From the NCBI RefSeq assembly GCF_022570735.2, contig NZ_JANCNS010000002.1:992001-1056000 (forward strand): a stretch of DNA of 64,000 nucleotides, in the 5' to 3' direction. Below the pieces are notes generated by a model. It did not search any database. It saw only the letters and a program-made list of their open reading frames with translations, and was not told where the DNA came from. This DNA comes from Christiangramia oceanisediminis. Its GTDB lineage: Bacteria; Bacteroidota; Bacteroidia; Flavobacteriales; Flavobacteriaceae. The position numbers were made by a program, and so were the translations under genes. Shown one piece after another: positions 1 to 7,890 of this stretch. How positions within the stretch are numbered: position 1 is the first letter of the stretch; every line of letters starts with the position of its first letter.

Positions 1-149
1 TGATTGTGGGAGTGGTCAAGATCCATCTCCTGAAAACTAACCGCGGTTATTTCAGAATCTGAAGAGATTACTGAAGAATCGTTATCGTTACAGGCTAGTA
101 AATTGAGCCCGAACACATATAATGATAATATGAATGCGATTATTTTCAC
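1..149 (-). CDS. Lipoprotein, truncated by the window start
   Basis: An open frame begins with GTG at 147-149 and runs off the left edge after 49 codons. The N-terminus (MKIIAFILSLYVFGLNLLAC) is a textbook lipoprotein signal: one lysine, a hydrophobic stretch, and an LLAC lipobox whose cysteine is followed by an Asp/Asn/Ser-rich linker. It should therefore be exported and lipid-anchored. No ATG is found in frame upstream, so the GTG start is inferred. It lies inside the putative integrated element, downstream of the integrase on the same strand, and is probably element cargo. No function can be assigned from the visible part. Confidence 0.6.
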   Translation of the reverse strand, partial: MKIIAFILSLYVFGLNLLACNDNDSSVISSDSEITAVSFQEMDLDHSHN

Positions 150-231
150 ACAACAAAGATAAGAAAATAGGGATGCACAGGGTGTGCAAAAGACTTGTGT
201 GGTAATTTTATACAAATCATATCGCATAAAT

Positions 232-318
232 TCCGACAATGTCTCTAGCCTATTAGAAGAAATTTTGTCGGATTACTTTTGGCGAAATAATCGTGTAACT
301 TCTAGAAATAATCCGACA
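232..318. repeat. Three-copy TCCGACA inverted/direct repeat cluster
   Basis: Within the gene-free stretch 150-433 the heptamer TCCGACA occurs at 232-238 and 312-318, and inverted (TGTCGGA) at 266-272. The last two extend to a perfect 10-bp inverted repeat, TGTCGGATTA at 266-275 and TAATCCGACA at 309-318. They may be recombinase or accessory-protein binding sites of the element, or RNA hairpins between the lipoprotein and integrase genes. Nothing else was recognised in 150-433. Confidence 0.5.
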
Positions 319-433
319 TATCTCCTTAGAGTTCAAATAAGATTATTTTATATCTAATTTACCTTCGTGTGAGATATAGAATTAAATTGTATCATGGCCT
401 TTTAATAATTTCCTTGGATTTTTCTACTACAAT

Positions 434-1687
434 TTAAGCTACAACCAAATCATTAGCATCATCCAGAACGGAATTATCAAAACTCTTCAAATAAATTTCA
501 GTAGTTTTTAGAGAATGATGCCCAAGTCCTTCACTTATAATTTCAGTCGAAATTCCTAAATTTTTAGCAATGGTAGCCCACGAATGACGAATATAATATG
601 ACGTTATTTGCTCTTCAATGCCAGCATCTTCAGCAATTTTCTTAAGCAACTTATTCACTAATCTTCTATCTGAACGATATTTTGTAAAAGTTTCAACAGA
701 ACCATCGTATCCTATGGGGAAAATAAAATCATCTGCCTTTTTATTACATGTATATTTTTTTAGTATAGAAATGAATTCATTCGTCATTCTAACTGACAAA
801 GGATCTCCGGTCTTACTTCTACCATAATGTATATGAGTTTCTCCAATATCCTTTATTTTTAATTTAGCGAGATCTATCAGATTCATTCCACGACAATTAA
901 ACATACATAAAAAATAATTTTTTGTATGCCAGAGGCTGGAATTTTCTTCATATTTCAAATTTCTAATGGCAACTATTTTCTCCTTTGTTAAAGCTTTCTT
1001 TTTAGTGCGTTTGGAAGTTGGAATCTTGTAATATTGAAAGGGATTCTTTTTAGGCGCAAATTTATCTTCTATTATAGCACAATTATAAATTGCTCTTACT
1101 GCTCGCATATATGAACTTATTCCATTATTGGAGTTCCCCTTTGCCCTATGTTCCAATTCAAATTCTTTAAGAAAGGTTACATCAATTTGATAAAATTTTA
1201 CCGGAAGATTATTGTTGAACTTTGTGAAAGCAGCGATAGCGTTATCATACCATTTGGCAGTACTGGGTTTTTGTTCTTTCATTTTACGATTGATCATTAC
1301 TTGACCCCATTCAGATAATGATATTTGATTTGATAAATTTCTTTTTAAATCTGAATCTAATTCATTATCCCAACATTCCTTGACAGTTGCTATAAGAACA
1401 TTAACACTAATCTCATTTAGAGTTTCTCCAAGCTCATCAATAATAGATTTAACCGAATATAGTTTATTGTTCAATTCACGATTTATAACATCACAATCCT
1501 GATCTTTATTCGCTATAACAGATTTTTTAAGTTGCATATTTTTGTCATCCCAACCTGATATAGAAGTGAAATACGGAAGTCTTAAAATTCTTTGTTTTTT
1601 ATGGTATATTCGTATAGCAACAGGATATAATCCATAAGTATTCTTTGAATTTTTTCTAATGTCAAGTATCAATCTTGCTCTAGCCAT
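434..1687 (-). CDS. Tyrosine site-specific integrase (Bacteroidetes mobile-element type)
   Basis: Phage-type tyrosine recombinase catalysing strand exchange between element and chromosomal att sites. The N-terminus (MARARLILDIRK) is the arm-type DNA-binding domain typical of integrases of Bacteroidetes transposons and genomic islands. It is followed by a SAM-like core-binding domain and a C-terminal catalytic domain. Catalytic elements seen: the first Arg in NCRGMNLIDLAKLK, the beta-hairpin Lys in SKTGD, Arg in YYIRHSWAT, and His plus nucleophilic Tyr in GHHSLKTTEIYLK. The first box residue of the usual HxxR is Tyr here. The frame is open to an ATG at 1729 (431 residues), but family members normally begin at the internal MARAR, so I chose 1687. 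It sits about 155 bp from a tRNA-Arg fragment, the presumed att site. Confidence 0.92.
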   Translation of the reverse strand: MARARLILDIRKNSKNTYGLYPVAIRIYHKKQRILRLPYFTSISGWDDKNMQLKKSVIANKDQDCDVINRELNNKLYSVKSIIDELGETLNEISVNVLIATVKECWDNELDSDLKRNLSNQISLSEWGQVMINRKMKEQKPSTAKWYDNAIAAFTKFNNNLPVKFYQIDVTFLKEFELEHRAKGNSNNGISSYMRAVRAIYNCAIIEDKFAPKKNPFQYYKIPTSKRTKKKALTKEKIVAIRNLKYEENSSLWHTKNYFLCMFNCRGMNLIDLAKLKIKDIGETHIHYGRSKTGDPLSVRMTNEFISILKKYTCNKKADDFIFPIGYDGSVETFTKYRSDRRLVNKLLKKIAEDAGIEEQITSYYIRHSWATIAKNLGISTEIISEGLGHHSLKTTEIYLKSFDNSVLDDANDLVVA

Positions 1688-1721
1688 ATCTTTAGATTTT
1701 CTACTTAAAAGATAGGTAAAT

Positions 1722-1765
1722 TTGTGCATAGTTTGTGCATAGTTTTCTTTGGTATCAGATGATAC
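1722..1765. promoter_or_regulatory. Integrase upstream region: tandem 11-mer and 14-bp palindrome
   Basis: Just upstream of the integrase the plus strand carries two adjacent copies of TTTGTGCATAG (about 1722-1743), so two ATG codons lie 11 bp apart in different frames. Next comes a perfect interrupted palindrome, GTATCA-GA-TGATAC, at 1752-1765. The palindrome is a plausible operator for an element-encoded repressor or excisionase. This is inference from symmetry and position only. Confidence 0.35.
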
Positions 1766-1843
1766 GACTTACTATTAAAATTAATTAAAATACTGATTTA
1801 CAGTTATTTATGAATAATAATAATTTAAAAAAATGTTAAAATT

Positions 1844-1890
1844 TCGGCCTTCTAAGCAGACGGTCACAGGTTCGAATCCTGTCGAGATCA
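1844..1890 (+). other. 3' half of tRNA-Arg(TCT): probable duplicated att site
   Basis: The sequence folds as tRNA positions 27-73: anticodon stem, loop CTTCTAA with anticodon TCT at 1851-1853, a five-base variable loop, a perfect T-arm (ACAGG-TTCGAAT-CCTGT), the 3' acceptor strand CGAGATC and discriminator A. No D-arm or 5' acceptor strand (expected GATCTCG) lies upstream. The AT-rich run 1795-1843 cannot supply one. This is the footprint of integration at a tRNA 3' end, where the far junction keeps only the 3' copy. The intact tRNA gene should lie to the left, outside this window. It is not a functional tRNA gene. Confidence 0.75.
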
Positions 1891-1891
1891 C

Positions 1892-1920
1892 AAAAAGCCT
1901 CGCAATAGCGGGGCTTTTTT
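1892..1920 (+). terminator. Rho-independent terminator after the tRNA fragment
   Basis: Stem AAAAAGCCTCGC / GCGGGGCTTTTT with an AATA loop and a T-run. Its position directly behind the tRNA 3' end suggests it is the original chromosomal terminator of the tRNA-Arg gene, now separated from the intact tRNA. Confidence 0.75.
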
Positions 1921-1941
1921 GTTTTCTTCCGTTCTATTTAT

Positions 1942-2190
1942 CTAGAATTTATATGTACAGGCACCAAAGGGAATATTCGATAAACCTGTTTTAGAAATGA
2001 TTTTATCTATTTCCTGCTTTTCGTTTTCTTCATAAATGAGGTAATGAATATCACCATATTTACAAAAAGATCCAACTGCTGAAGAATTAACTCCGGCAAA
2101 CGAACAATCCTGAAATTCGAAATTATCCTTCTTAAGTTTCAGAAAATGCTTTGAAAGTATTTCCAGGTCCTTACCAGCGGCATAGATCAC
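1942..2190 (-). CDS. Small hypothetical protein, possibly 5'-decayed
   Basis: An 82-residue frame starting with GTG and ending TYKF. I do not recognise a family. The frame stays open upstream to a stop near 2254, and the extra residues (ending YGVEYKFNGVI) look protein-like but contain no ATG. The only nearby ATG, about 2209, is in another frame and meets a stop after two codons. So either the GTG is used or the 5' end has decayed beside the integration site. Composition is mixed with no signal peptide or membrane segment. It could be a remnant. Confidence 0.4.
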   Translation of the reverse strand: MIYAAGKDLEILSKHFLKLKKDNFEFQDCSFAGVNSSAVGSFCKYGDIHYLIYEENEKQEIDKIISKTGLSNIPFGACTYKF

Positions 2191-2354
2191 CCCGTTGAAT
2201 TTATACTCTACTCCATAGAATATAAAGTTTTCACAATAATTTAAAGGCCATTCTTAAAGTATTGTCAAAAGGGCTGTTTAAAGGTTGGAACACTTAAAAT
2301 CTTCCTAACTTGGGGTTAACGAGCCTTTTAAAATTAACAATAAATCCCTATAAA

Positions 2355-2374
2355 CAGTGCTTTTACAGGCACTG
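2355..2374 (+). promoter_or_regulatory. Short hairpin in the 5' leader of the QEGLA operon
   Basis: CAGTGC at 2355-2360 and GCACTG at 2369-2374 form a perfect 6-bp stem with an 8-nt loop, 21 nt before the ATG at 2396. There is no T-run, so it is not a terminator. It may affect translation initiation or message stability. Confidence 0.3.
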
Positions 2375-2395
2375 TGAATAAAAGTTTTCAAAGAG

Positions 2396-4246
2396 ATGCA
2401 GGAAATACCTGATTTATCTGAAAATTCCATTGAACAAATATTAACAATTCTTGAAAAAGAAAAAGAGATCACGTGTAAACTGCCGGGCAACGGAGTTTTA
2501 CATATAGAAAAGGAATTACCCTACCTGGTGATCTACCGCAGAAAGAGCAATGACAGGGGTACCAGGAGACTGGTCACCAACGAGTCTTCTTATTTGATCA
2601 TTGGAGAAACCGATATTAAAGGCTACCAGGACTTGCTTTTCAAATTATCTGATAAGATTTCGGCCAGTATGGAGGCCTACCTCTTATTTGAAATTTATTC
2701 TGCCGAACCCAATAGTAATATAATTAGAATTAAAGGTCCGGCCCAACGACTTCCCTCCAGCCTTACCACTCTTAAGGAGGAGCTGGATAAAGTAAACACC
2801 GAATTTTCAGGAATTTACCTCGATACCGAAATTCAGGATACGCCAAACAGGCAGGCTGAAGGGGATGAGGCCTTATTGAGCATTGACCAGGCAAAAAACT
2901 GTGGTGCAGTGATAGTAGGGCTCGAGATCCCAGCTATCTACCGAAATGAGGAGAATGAATTATACCCGGTGTTCTTCAGGAATTTCAAGGATTTTATCAT
3001 TAGAGCCATACATAGAAGTTTTTATGAATTCATACGCGTTCAAACCTCTGGCGGTGTTGCCAGTTATAACGCCCTGGGCAGAAAGTACCTGAAAAAGATC
3101 GTTTTTGATATCGACAAAACCCTGGCCGATATTGAAAAGTCCTACCAGTTCCTCTGGCTGGTCTCCCCTTCCAATATACATGATATCAAAAAACAGTTCT
3201 TCGAAAGCAATTATGAAAAGCTGGTAGATTACCACTACAGGTTGCTTCCGGTAGACCCGGATATTTTAAAAAGGAGACTGTACAATTTAAAGATCGAGGA
3301 GATCGATGATCCCGCGATGTCTTATTTGTTCAGGGAAAAACGGGAGGAACTGGATATGCAACTTACCATGCTGGGAGAAAGAGGCACCAGGAAATTCCTT
3401 TATGACAGTATAAGGCTTTATGAAGGCGTGGAAAATAAACTTTGTGAAGAGGCACGAAATATACTGAATGAAGTTGATGAAGAAAATCATACCGATGATA
3501 AAGAACTTATAGACTCCAGGGAGTTTAGCAGCCTCGCCAGAAAAGAATTTGATTTTTACAGGAAGCAGGACGAAAAGTTCAAATGCAAGGTGCATATTCG
3601 AAAGGATGTGAATGTCATGATGGTTTCCAGAGGCGAGCTTTATATTCCTGAAGACTATAAAATGAAACGCATCGAAGCCGAAGCCCTTATTCAACATGAG
3701 GTAGGAACCCATGTTCTCACTTATTATAACGGGAGTCACCAGCCACTTCAACAGCTAAGCATTGGTCTGGCAGATTACGATCCGCTTCAGGAAGGCCTGG
3801 CCGTGATGAGCGAGTTCATGGTTGATGGCTTAACCGCAAACCGACTGCGAACCCTCGCAGGAAGGGTTATCGCCGGGGAAGCCGTAATGAACGGGGGAAA
3901 TTTTCAGGAGATATTCCGCCTGCTAAAAATGGATTATGGCTTTTCTCCTGAACGAGCCTTTAACATCACCTCCAGGATCATGCAGGGTGGTGGCTTTATG
4001 AAGGATATTATCTATCTGAAAGGGTTGGTATTGCTTAAAGAACATCTTAAAAATGACGGAGAGTATGAGCCGCTGCTGGCTGGAAAATATGGAATTAAAC
4101 ATACCGGGATCATAAAGGAACTTACCGAAAGGAATGTTCTTGAACCGGTACGGGTAAAACCCAGATACCTGCACAGTGAAAAAATGTACGAAAAATTAAA
4201 ATTAATCGGGCAGGGTCTAAGTCTGCCACAAATGGTATGTAAATGA
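2396..4246 (+). CDS. QEGLA-motif (DUF1704 / MATCAP-like) zinc metallopeptidase
   Basis: Member of the family annotated as flavohemoglobin expression-modulating QEGLA-motif proteins. Animal relatives (KIAA0895/MATCAP) are tyrosine carboxypeptidases. The zinc-peptidase signature HEVGTH lies at residues 434-439 and the name-giving QEGLA at 465-469. The N-terminal ~370 residues are largely helical with no obvious signal peptide, so a cytoplasmic enzyme is expected. Its stop overlaps the start of the ATP-grasp gene as ATGA, so the two are translationally coupled. A zinc deacylase follows. The likely role is trimming a C-terminal amino acid from a peptide or conjugate, with re-ligation by the ATP-grasp partner. 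Family and motifs are certain, the substrate is not. Confidence 0.88.
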   Translation: MQEIPDLSENSIEQILTILEKEKEITCKLPGNGVLHIEKELPYLVIYRRKSNDRGTRRLVTNESSYLIIGETDIKGYQDLLFKLSDKISASMEAYLLFEIYSAEPNSNIIRIKGPAQRLPSSLTTLKEELDKVNTEFSGIYLDTEIQDTPNRQAEGDEALLSIDQAKNCGAVIVGLEIPAIYRNEENELYPVFFRNFKDFIIRAIHRSFYEFIRVQTSGGVASYNALGRKYLKKIVFDIDKTLADIEKSYQFLWLVSPSNIHDIKKQFFESNYEKLVDYHYRLLPVDPDILKRRLYNLKIEEIDDPAMSYLFREKREELDMQLTMLGERGTRKFLYDSIRLYEGVENKLCEEARNILNEVDEENHTDDKELIDSREFSSLARKEFDFYRKQDEKFKCKVHIRKDVNVMMVSRGELYIPEDYKMKRIEAEALIQHEVGTHVLTYYNGSHQPLQQLSIGLADYDPLQEGLAVMSEFMVDGLTANRLRTLAGRVIAGEAVMNGGNFQEIFRLLKMDYGFSPERAFNITSRIMQGGGFMKDIIYLKGLVLLKEHLKNDGEYEPLLAGKYGIKHTGIIKELTERNVLEPVRVKPRYLHSEKMYEKLKLIGQGLSLPQMVCK

Positions 4247-5289
4247 AAATATGTTTTGTATTAAATGATATAGAAACCGAAAAAAACGGAACTTCGGTTG
4301 CACTAATGTGCATGGCACATCAACGTGGACATGAGGTCTATGCAATGGGTGTGGGTGATTTCAATTTCCACCACGATTCACCCATCAGCATCAATGCCAC
4401 AACGGTGCCGAAAAATACCAAAACCAAATCTCCGGCAAAATTCCTGGAAGCACTCCAGGGAAGCAAGGCCAGGAAAAAACAACTGGATTCAACCAAACTC
4501 GATGTCCTGTTCATTAGAAATAACCCAACCGAAGAAGTTGGAAGGGAGTGGGCAGAACAGGCGGGGGTGGCCTTTGGCCGAATGATCCAGCAACAGGATG
4601 TTCTGGTGCTGAATGACGCCTATGCCCTTTCTCATGCCTTTATCGATAAACTTTATTTTGAAGAACTGCCACAGGAGATCAAACCAGATTCGATCATTAC
4701 CCGCGATAAGGACCAGTTGCTGGACTTCTGGGAAAAGCAGAATAAGAAAATGGTATTGAAGCCGCTTGAAGGTTCTGGTGGGCAGGATGTCTACCTTATC
4801 GATAAGCACGAGAAGAATGTGAACCAGATCATTGAACACCTGATCTCCCAGGGCTATGTGATCGCCCAGGAATTTCTTCCAGCCGTGAAAGACGGAGACG
4901 TGCGTGTGCTCCTGTTAAACGGAAAGGTGATGGAAAAAGATGGTGAAAAGGCCATCATCAGGAGAGTTGCCGGGGAAGGTGAATTCCGAAGTAATTTCGC
5001 GCTGGGCGCCACGGCCGATAGCAGCGATCTTACTCCAGAAATGCAGCGCATCGTGGATCTTACCGCCCCAAAACTAATTCGCGACGGACTCTTTTTCGTA
5101 GGCCTTGACATCGTAAAAGACAAGTTGATCGAGATCAATGTTCTTAGTCCCGGCGGGATGGAGCATTTCAAGGATATTGGGCTTCCTCCGTTTACCGATT
5201 ACGTAATAGAAGCCATAGAACGAAAAGTTGAATATAAGAACACCTATAAAGGTCAGCTTTCCAATCGCACGCTGGCCACGATGGAATAA
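4243..5289 (+). CDS. GshB-like ATP-grasp peptide/amino-acid ligase
   Basis: A 348-residue ATP-grasp protein related to prokaryotic glutathione synthetase and RimK. After an N-terminal pre-ATP-grasp domain there is the ATP-binding segment MVLKPLEGSGGQDVYLI, a DVRVLLLNGKVM strand, and the Mg-binding ExN motif in KLIEINVLSPGG. Such enzymes activate a carboxylate as an acyl phosphate and join it to an amine. It overlaps the preceding metallopeptidase gene by 4 bp (ATGA) and is followed 11 bp later by an AstE/AspA-type deacylase. Glutathione synthesis is not implied: no gamma-glutamylcysteine ligase is adjacent and the partners are hydrolases. More likely it adds an amino acid to a peptide or small metabolite. 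Confidence 0.85.
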   Translation: MKICFVLNDIETEKNGTSVALMCMAHQRGHEVYAMGVGDFNFHHDSPISINATTVPKNTKTKSPAKFLEALQGSKARKKQLDSTKLDVLFIRNNPTEEVGREWAEQAGVAFGRMIQQQDVLVLNDAYALSHAFIDKLYFEELPQEIKPDSIITRDKDQLLDFWEKQNKKMVLKPLEGSGGQDVYLIDKHEKNVNQIIEHLISQGYVIAQEFLPAVKDGDVRVLLLNGKVMEKDGEKAIIRRVAGEGEFRSNFALGATADSSDLTPEMQRIVDLTAPKLIRDGLFFVGLDIVKDKLIEINVLSPGGMEHFKDIGLPPFTDYVIEAIERKVEYKNTYKGQLSNRTLATME

Positions 5290-5300
5290 AAACCTTATTT

Positions 5301-6212
5301 ATGAACGAAGAACTTAATGAAGAAATACCAAGGATCGTTGGCACCTATACTTCTGGTAAGGAAGGACCACTTCTATTTGTGACGGGTGGAATTCATGGAA
5401 ATGAGCCCAGCGGAATACAGGCCATGGAAGAGGTTTTTAAACAACTGGACAAAACCAGGCCCGAGATAGCAGGAACCATCGTTGGAGTAAGTGGAAATAA
5501 GATGGCCCTTAATCAGAATAAAAGGTATATTGATGAAGACCTCAACAGGACCTGGACCAAAGAAAATATAAAAAACGGCACTAAAGACAGCCATGAAAAA
5601 AAGGAGATGTTCGAGATCATAGATATCCTGGAGCAGTATCCCGAAAAGGATTTCACCAAAAGATATTTCCTGGACTGTCATACTACCTCCTCTCCCAGCC
5701 TTCCGTATGTATCTGTACAGGAAGTGAATGACAATGATGAATGGGCTCACAAATTCCCAACCTACATCATTCGTGGCTTTAGTGATATCATAACCGGGGA
5801 TATAGACCATTACCTCAGCAGGATCGGGATGACCGGTTTTGTATTCGAGGCGGGACAGCATACCGATAAAACTTCAGCTGAAAATCATGAGGGAGTTATC
5901 TGGCTGGCCTTAGAAGAAGCCTGCAACCTGGATCTATCACAAATTTCAACCTATCCAGAATGTGTTGATAGATTTGCGAAAAAGAATGCACCTCCTCAAA
6001 AAACCTTCGAGATCGTATATCGTCATGGCCTGGAAGACAGCGATATATTTGAAATGCAACCCGGCTATGAGAACTTTCAGAAGATCGAAAAAGGTGAGCT
6101 CCTGGCCAAACAAAATGGGAATGAGGTAAAGAGCGAATGGGATGCGCACATTTTCATGCCTTTATATCAGGCACAGGGGAATGATGGATTCTTTGTTGTG
6201 GAGGAAGTCTAA
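5301..6212 (+). CDS. Succinylglutamate desuccinylase/aspartoacylase-family zinc deacylase
   Basis: An M14-fold zinc amidohydrolase of the AstE/AspA family. Zinc ligands appear as H32 and E35 in GGIHGNEPSG and H127 in FLDCHTT. The substrate-binding DLNR motif is at 80-83 and the catalytic Glu is E183 in FVFEAGQH. Family members remove acyl groups from N-acyl amino acids or cleave short amide conjugates. Length (303) is close to aspartoacylases. It is the last gene of the three-gene cassette. The astABCD arginine-degradation genes are absent nearby, so a role in arginine catabolism is unlikely. A terminator follows. Confidence 0.87.
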   Translation: MNEELNEEIPRIVGTYTSGKEGPLLFVTGGIHGNEPSGIQAMEEVFKQLDKTRPEIAGTIVGVSGNKMALNQNKRYIDEDLNRTWTKENIKNGTKDSHEKKEMFEIIDILEQYPEKDFTKRYFLDCHTTSSPSLPYVSVQEVNDNDEWAHKFPTYIIRGFSDIITGDIDHYLSRIGMTGFVFEAGQHTDKTSAENHEGVIWLALEEACNLDLSQISTYPECVDRFAKKNAPPQKTFEIVYRHGLEDSDIFEMQPGYENFQKIEKGELLAKQNGNEVKSEWDAHIFMPLYQAQGNDGFFVVEEV

Positions 6213-6231
6213 GTAAAGGACACTAAAGTTC

Positions 6232-6259
6232 AAAGGCAGCTCAAAAAGCTGCCTTTTTT
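6232..6259. terminator. Bidirectional terminator between convergent genes
   Basis: AAAGGCAGCT at 6232-6241 and AGCTGCCTTTTTT at 6248-6259 with a short A-rich loop. It closes the QEGLA cassette on the plus strand and could also serve the minus-strand lipoprotein gene that ends at 6316. Confidence 0.8.
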
Positions 6260-6315
6260 ATGATTTTACATTTTTCTTTTAGAAATCGGTTTCTTGAAAA
6301 ATAGTTTTAAAACAC

Positions 6316-6639
6316 CTATTTGGTAACTATACCAACCACTTCTCCTGTTTCACAATTCACACGAAGCAGTTCATCTACACTTACCCCGTAACGTCCCTTC
6401 GGAACCTGGTAGTCTCCTAAACCCTTGATAGATTCCACAAGGATGATCTCCGTACCATCCCGGGGATCTCTCAACGGACTCTTACAGGAAGTGCCATCCA
6501 GCACCATCCCTTCTGTAGTGATAAAGGCAGCAGGAGTTCTTTCGGCGGGCCTAACGATCTTTGTCTTAAAGGAAGTTGTTGCGCAGGAATTAATAATAAA
6601 TGCAATTACCAGAATAGAAAATTGAAGAAATCGATTCAT
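6316..6639 (-). CDS. Small predicted lipoprotein
   Basis: A 107-residue protein with a lipoprotein signal: basic MNR start, hydrophobic FLQFSILVIAFII, and lipobox NSC with Cys19 as predicted lipid-attached residue. The mature part is about 88 residues and contains two further cysteines (TSCKSP and RVNCETG) that could form a disulfide, plus a DPRDGTEIILVES strand-like segment. I recognise no named family. It probably sits in the cell envelope. The gene stands alone between a terminator and the lactonase gene. Confidence 0.75.
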   Translation of the reverse strand: MNRFLQFSILVIAFIINSCATTSFKTKIVRPAERTPAAFITTEGMVLDGTSCKSPLRDPRDGTEIILVESIKGLGDYQVPKGRYGVSVDELLRVNCETGEVVGIVTK

Positions 6640-6721
6640 TGGGAGGTTTTTTTTGATCTATTATTTAAATATAGACAAAAAAACCTGTACAAAATGCTAA
6701 TTATTAAATGTTTATGTTAAT

Positions 6722-7873
6722 TCAATAAGATTTTACGAATTCGAGGCAAACTGGTGTGGGAATTTCGAATACCGCCGGCTGGATCTTAAGTTTCCCGCTC
6801 TTCTGGTTGATCTCAAAGATCGAGATATTTCCGGTATCCTGGCTGGCAGCGTATAAATATTTACCGGAGGGATCGATCGCGAAATTGCGGGGTGTCTTTC
6901 CGGCTATGGGGCTATTCTCAATTCTGGAAAGCATACCCGATCCTGGATCTATCTCAAAAACGCCGATGCTATTGTGCCCACGGTTTGAAACATACAGGAA
7001 TTTTCCATTTGGATGTATATGAATATCGGCTGCTGAATTACTGGCCCTGAATGATGCCGGCAAGGATGATATCTCCTGTATGATCTCCAGGCCGCCATTC
7101 TTCAAAATCCTGAACGTATTAATAGTGCTGTTCAATTCATTGATGGAAAAGGCGAAATTTCCATTTATACCCATGCTTAGATGCCTTGGCCCTGCACCAT
7201 CTTTTAACTGAACGGATTTTTGTTCATTTGCCTCGAGAATACCAGATTTCACATCAAAATCATAGATCCACACCATATCATTACCAAGGTCGGCAATATA
7301 GGCATATCGATTGTCTCTGCTTATTTTTACAGAATGTGCGTGAGCTTTATCTGGTTGTTCCAGTTTGAGTTCCTGGTTAGGAACCAGTGCTCCGTTTTCT
7401 CCAACTCTATAAACCATCACCACCCCTCCCAGATAGTTGCTTACAAAAATAAATTTTCCAGAACGGTCCAGCGCGATATGGCAGGGTGCATGGCCTACAG
7501 TTGAAAGTTTCCCGATATTTTTAAGGGTACCGTCCGGCTGGATTTCAAAGGAATAGATAAATCCGTTAGTTGCATCGCCAGGTCCTAATTCACTCACTGC
7601 ATATACATATTTACCCTGTTTACCCACCTTCACAAAGGAAGGATTTACGATCTCTGCAGCCGTAGTAACGAAATTCAGCTTCCCATTCGAAGAGTGCTGA
7701 CTAAGCAAATAGATGCCTTTTGCCTTTCCGTCTACATGACCTTCTTTTTTGGTATAGGTCCCCACATACATTCTGTTGATCGAGTCTGGGAGATTTTGCT
7801 TTTTCATTTGAGCATATATCGAAGAAACGAACATCGAAACAAGAATTAAACAGATATATCTTACGAATTTCAT
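6722..7873 (-). CDS. Exported lactonase-family seven-bladed beta-propeller (6-phosphogluconolactonase type)
   Basis: YbhE/Pgl-like lactonase family: repeated blade strands such as KYVYAVSELGPGD, KFIFVSNYLGGVV, GKFLYVSNRGHNSIGVF and GKYLYAASQDTGNISIF, with a MYVGTYTKKEG first blade. Relatives hydrolyse 6-phosphogluconolactone or other lactones. A signal peptide (MKFVRYICLILVSMFVSSIYA) points to periplasmic or envelope location, which fits sugar lactones outside the cytoplasm better than the pentose phosphate step. An ATG nine codons upstream (7900) overlaps the corA stop by 10 bp. I prefer the start at 7873 because it begins the signal peptide directly. It is probably co-transcribed with corA. 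Confidence 0.88.
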   Translation of the reverse strand: MKFVRYICLILVSMFVSSIYAQMKKQNLPDSINRMYVGTYTKKEGHVDGKAKGIYLLSQHSSNGKLNFVTTAAEIVNPSFVKVGKQGKYVYAVSELGPGDATNGFIYSFEIQPDGTLKNIGKLSTVGHAPCHIALDRSGKFIFVSNYLGGVVMVYRVGENGALVPNQELKLEQPDKAHAHSVKISRDNRYAYIADLGNDMVWIYDFDVKSGILEANEQKSVQLKDGAGPRHLSMGINGNFAFSINELNSTINTFRILKNGGLEIIQEISSLPASFRASNSAADIHIHPNGKFLYVSNRGHNSIGVFEIDPGSGMLSRIENSPIAGKTPRNFAIDPSGKYLYAASQDTGNISIFEINQKSGKLKIQPAVFEIPTPVCLEFVKSY

Positions 7874-7890
7874 CTTTTGCAGATTTTTAC

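Noticed and set aside
1844-1890. Functional tRNA-Arg gene
   Set aside because: Only the 3' half is present: no D-arm and no 5' acceptor strand upstream.
3287-3751. 154-residue open frame antisense to the QEGLA peptidase gene
   Set aside because: No recognisable domain, lies wholly in a well-conserved gene, and looks like a chance frame caused by codon composition.
4243-5289. Glutathione synthetase (gshB)
   Set aside because: ATP-grasp core fits, but no gshA-type gene is near and the partners are hydrolases; I kept a general ligase call.
5373-5861. 162-residue antisense frame in the AstE-like gene
   Set aside because: Same reason: covers catalytic-motif codons of the real gene, and has no start context or domain.
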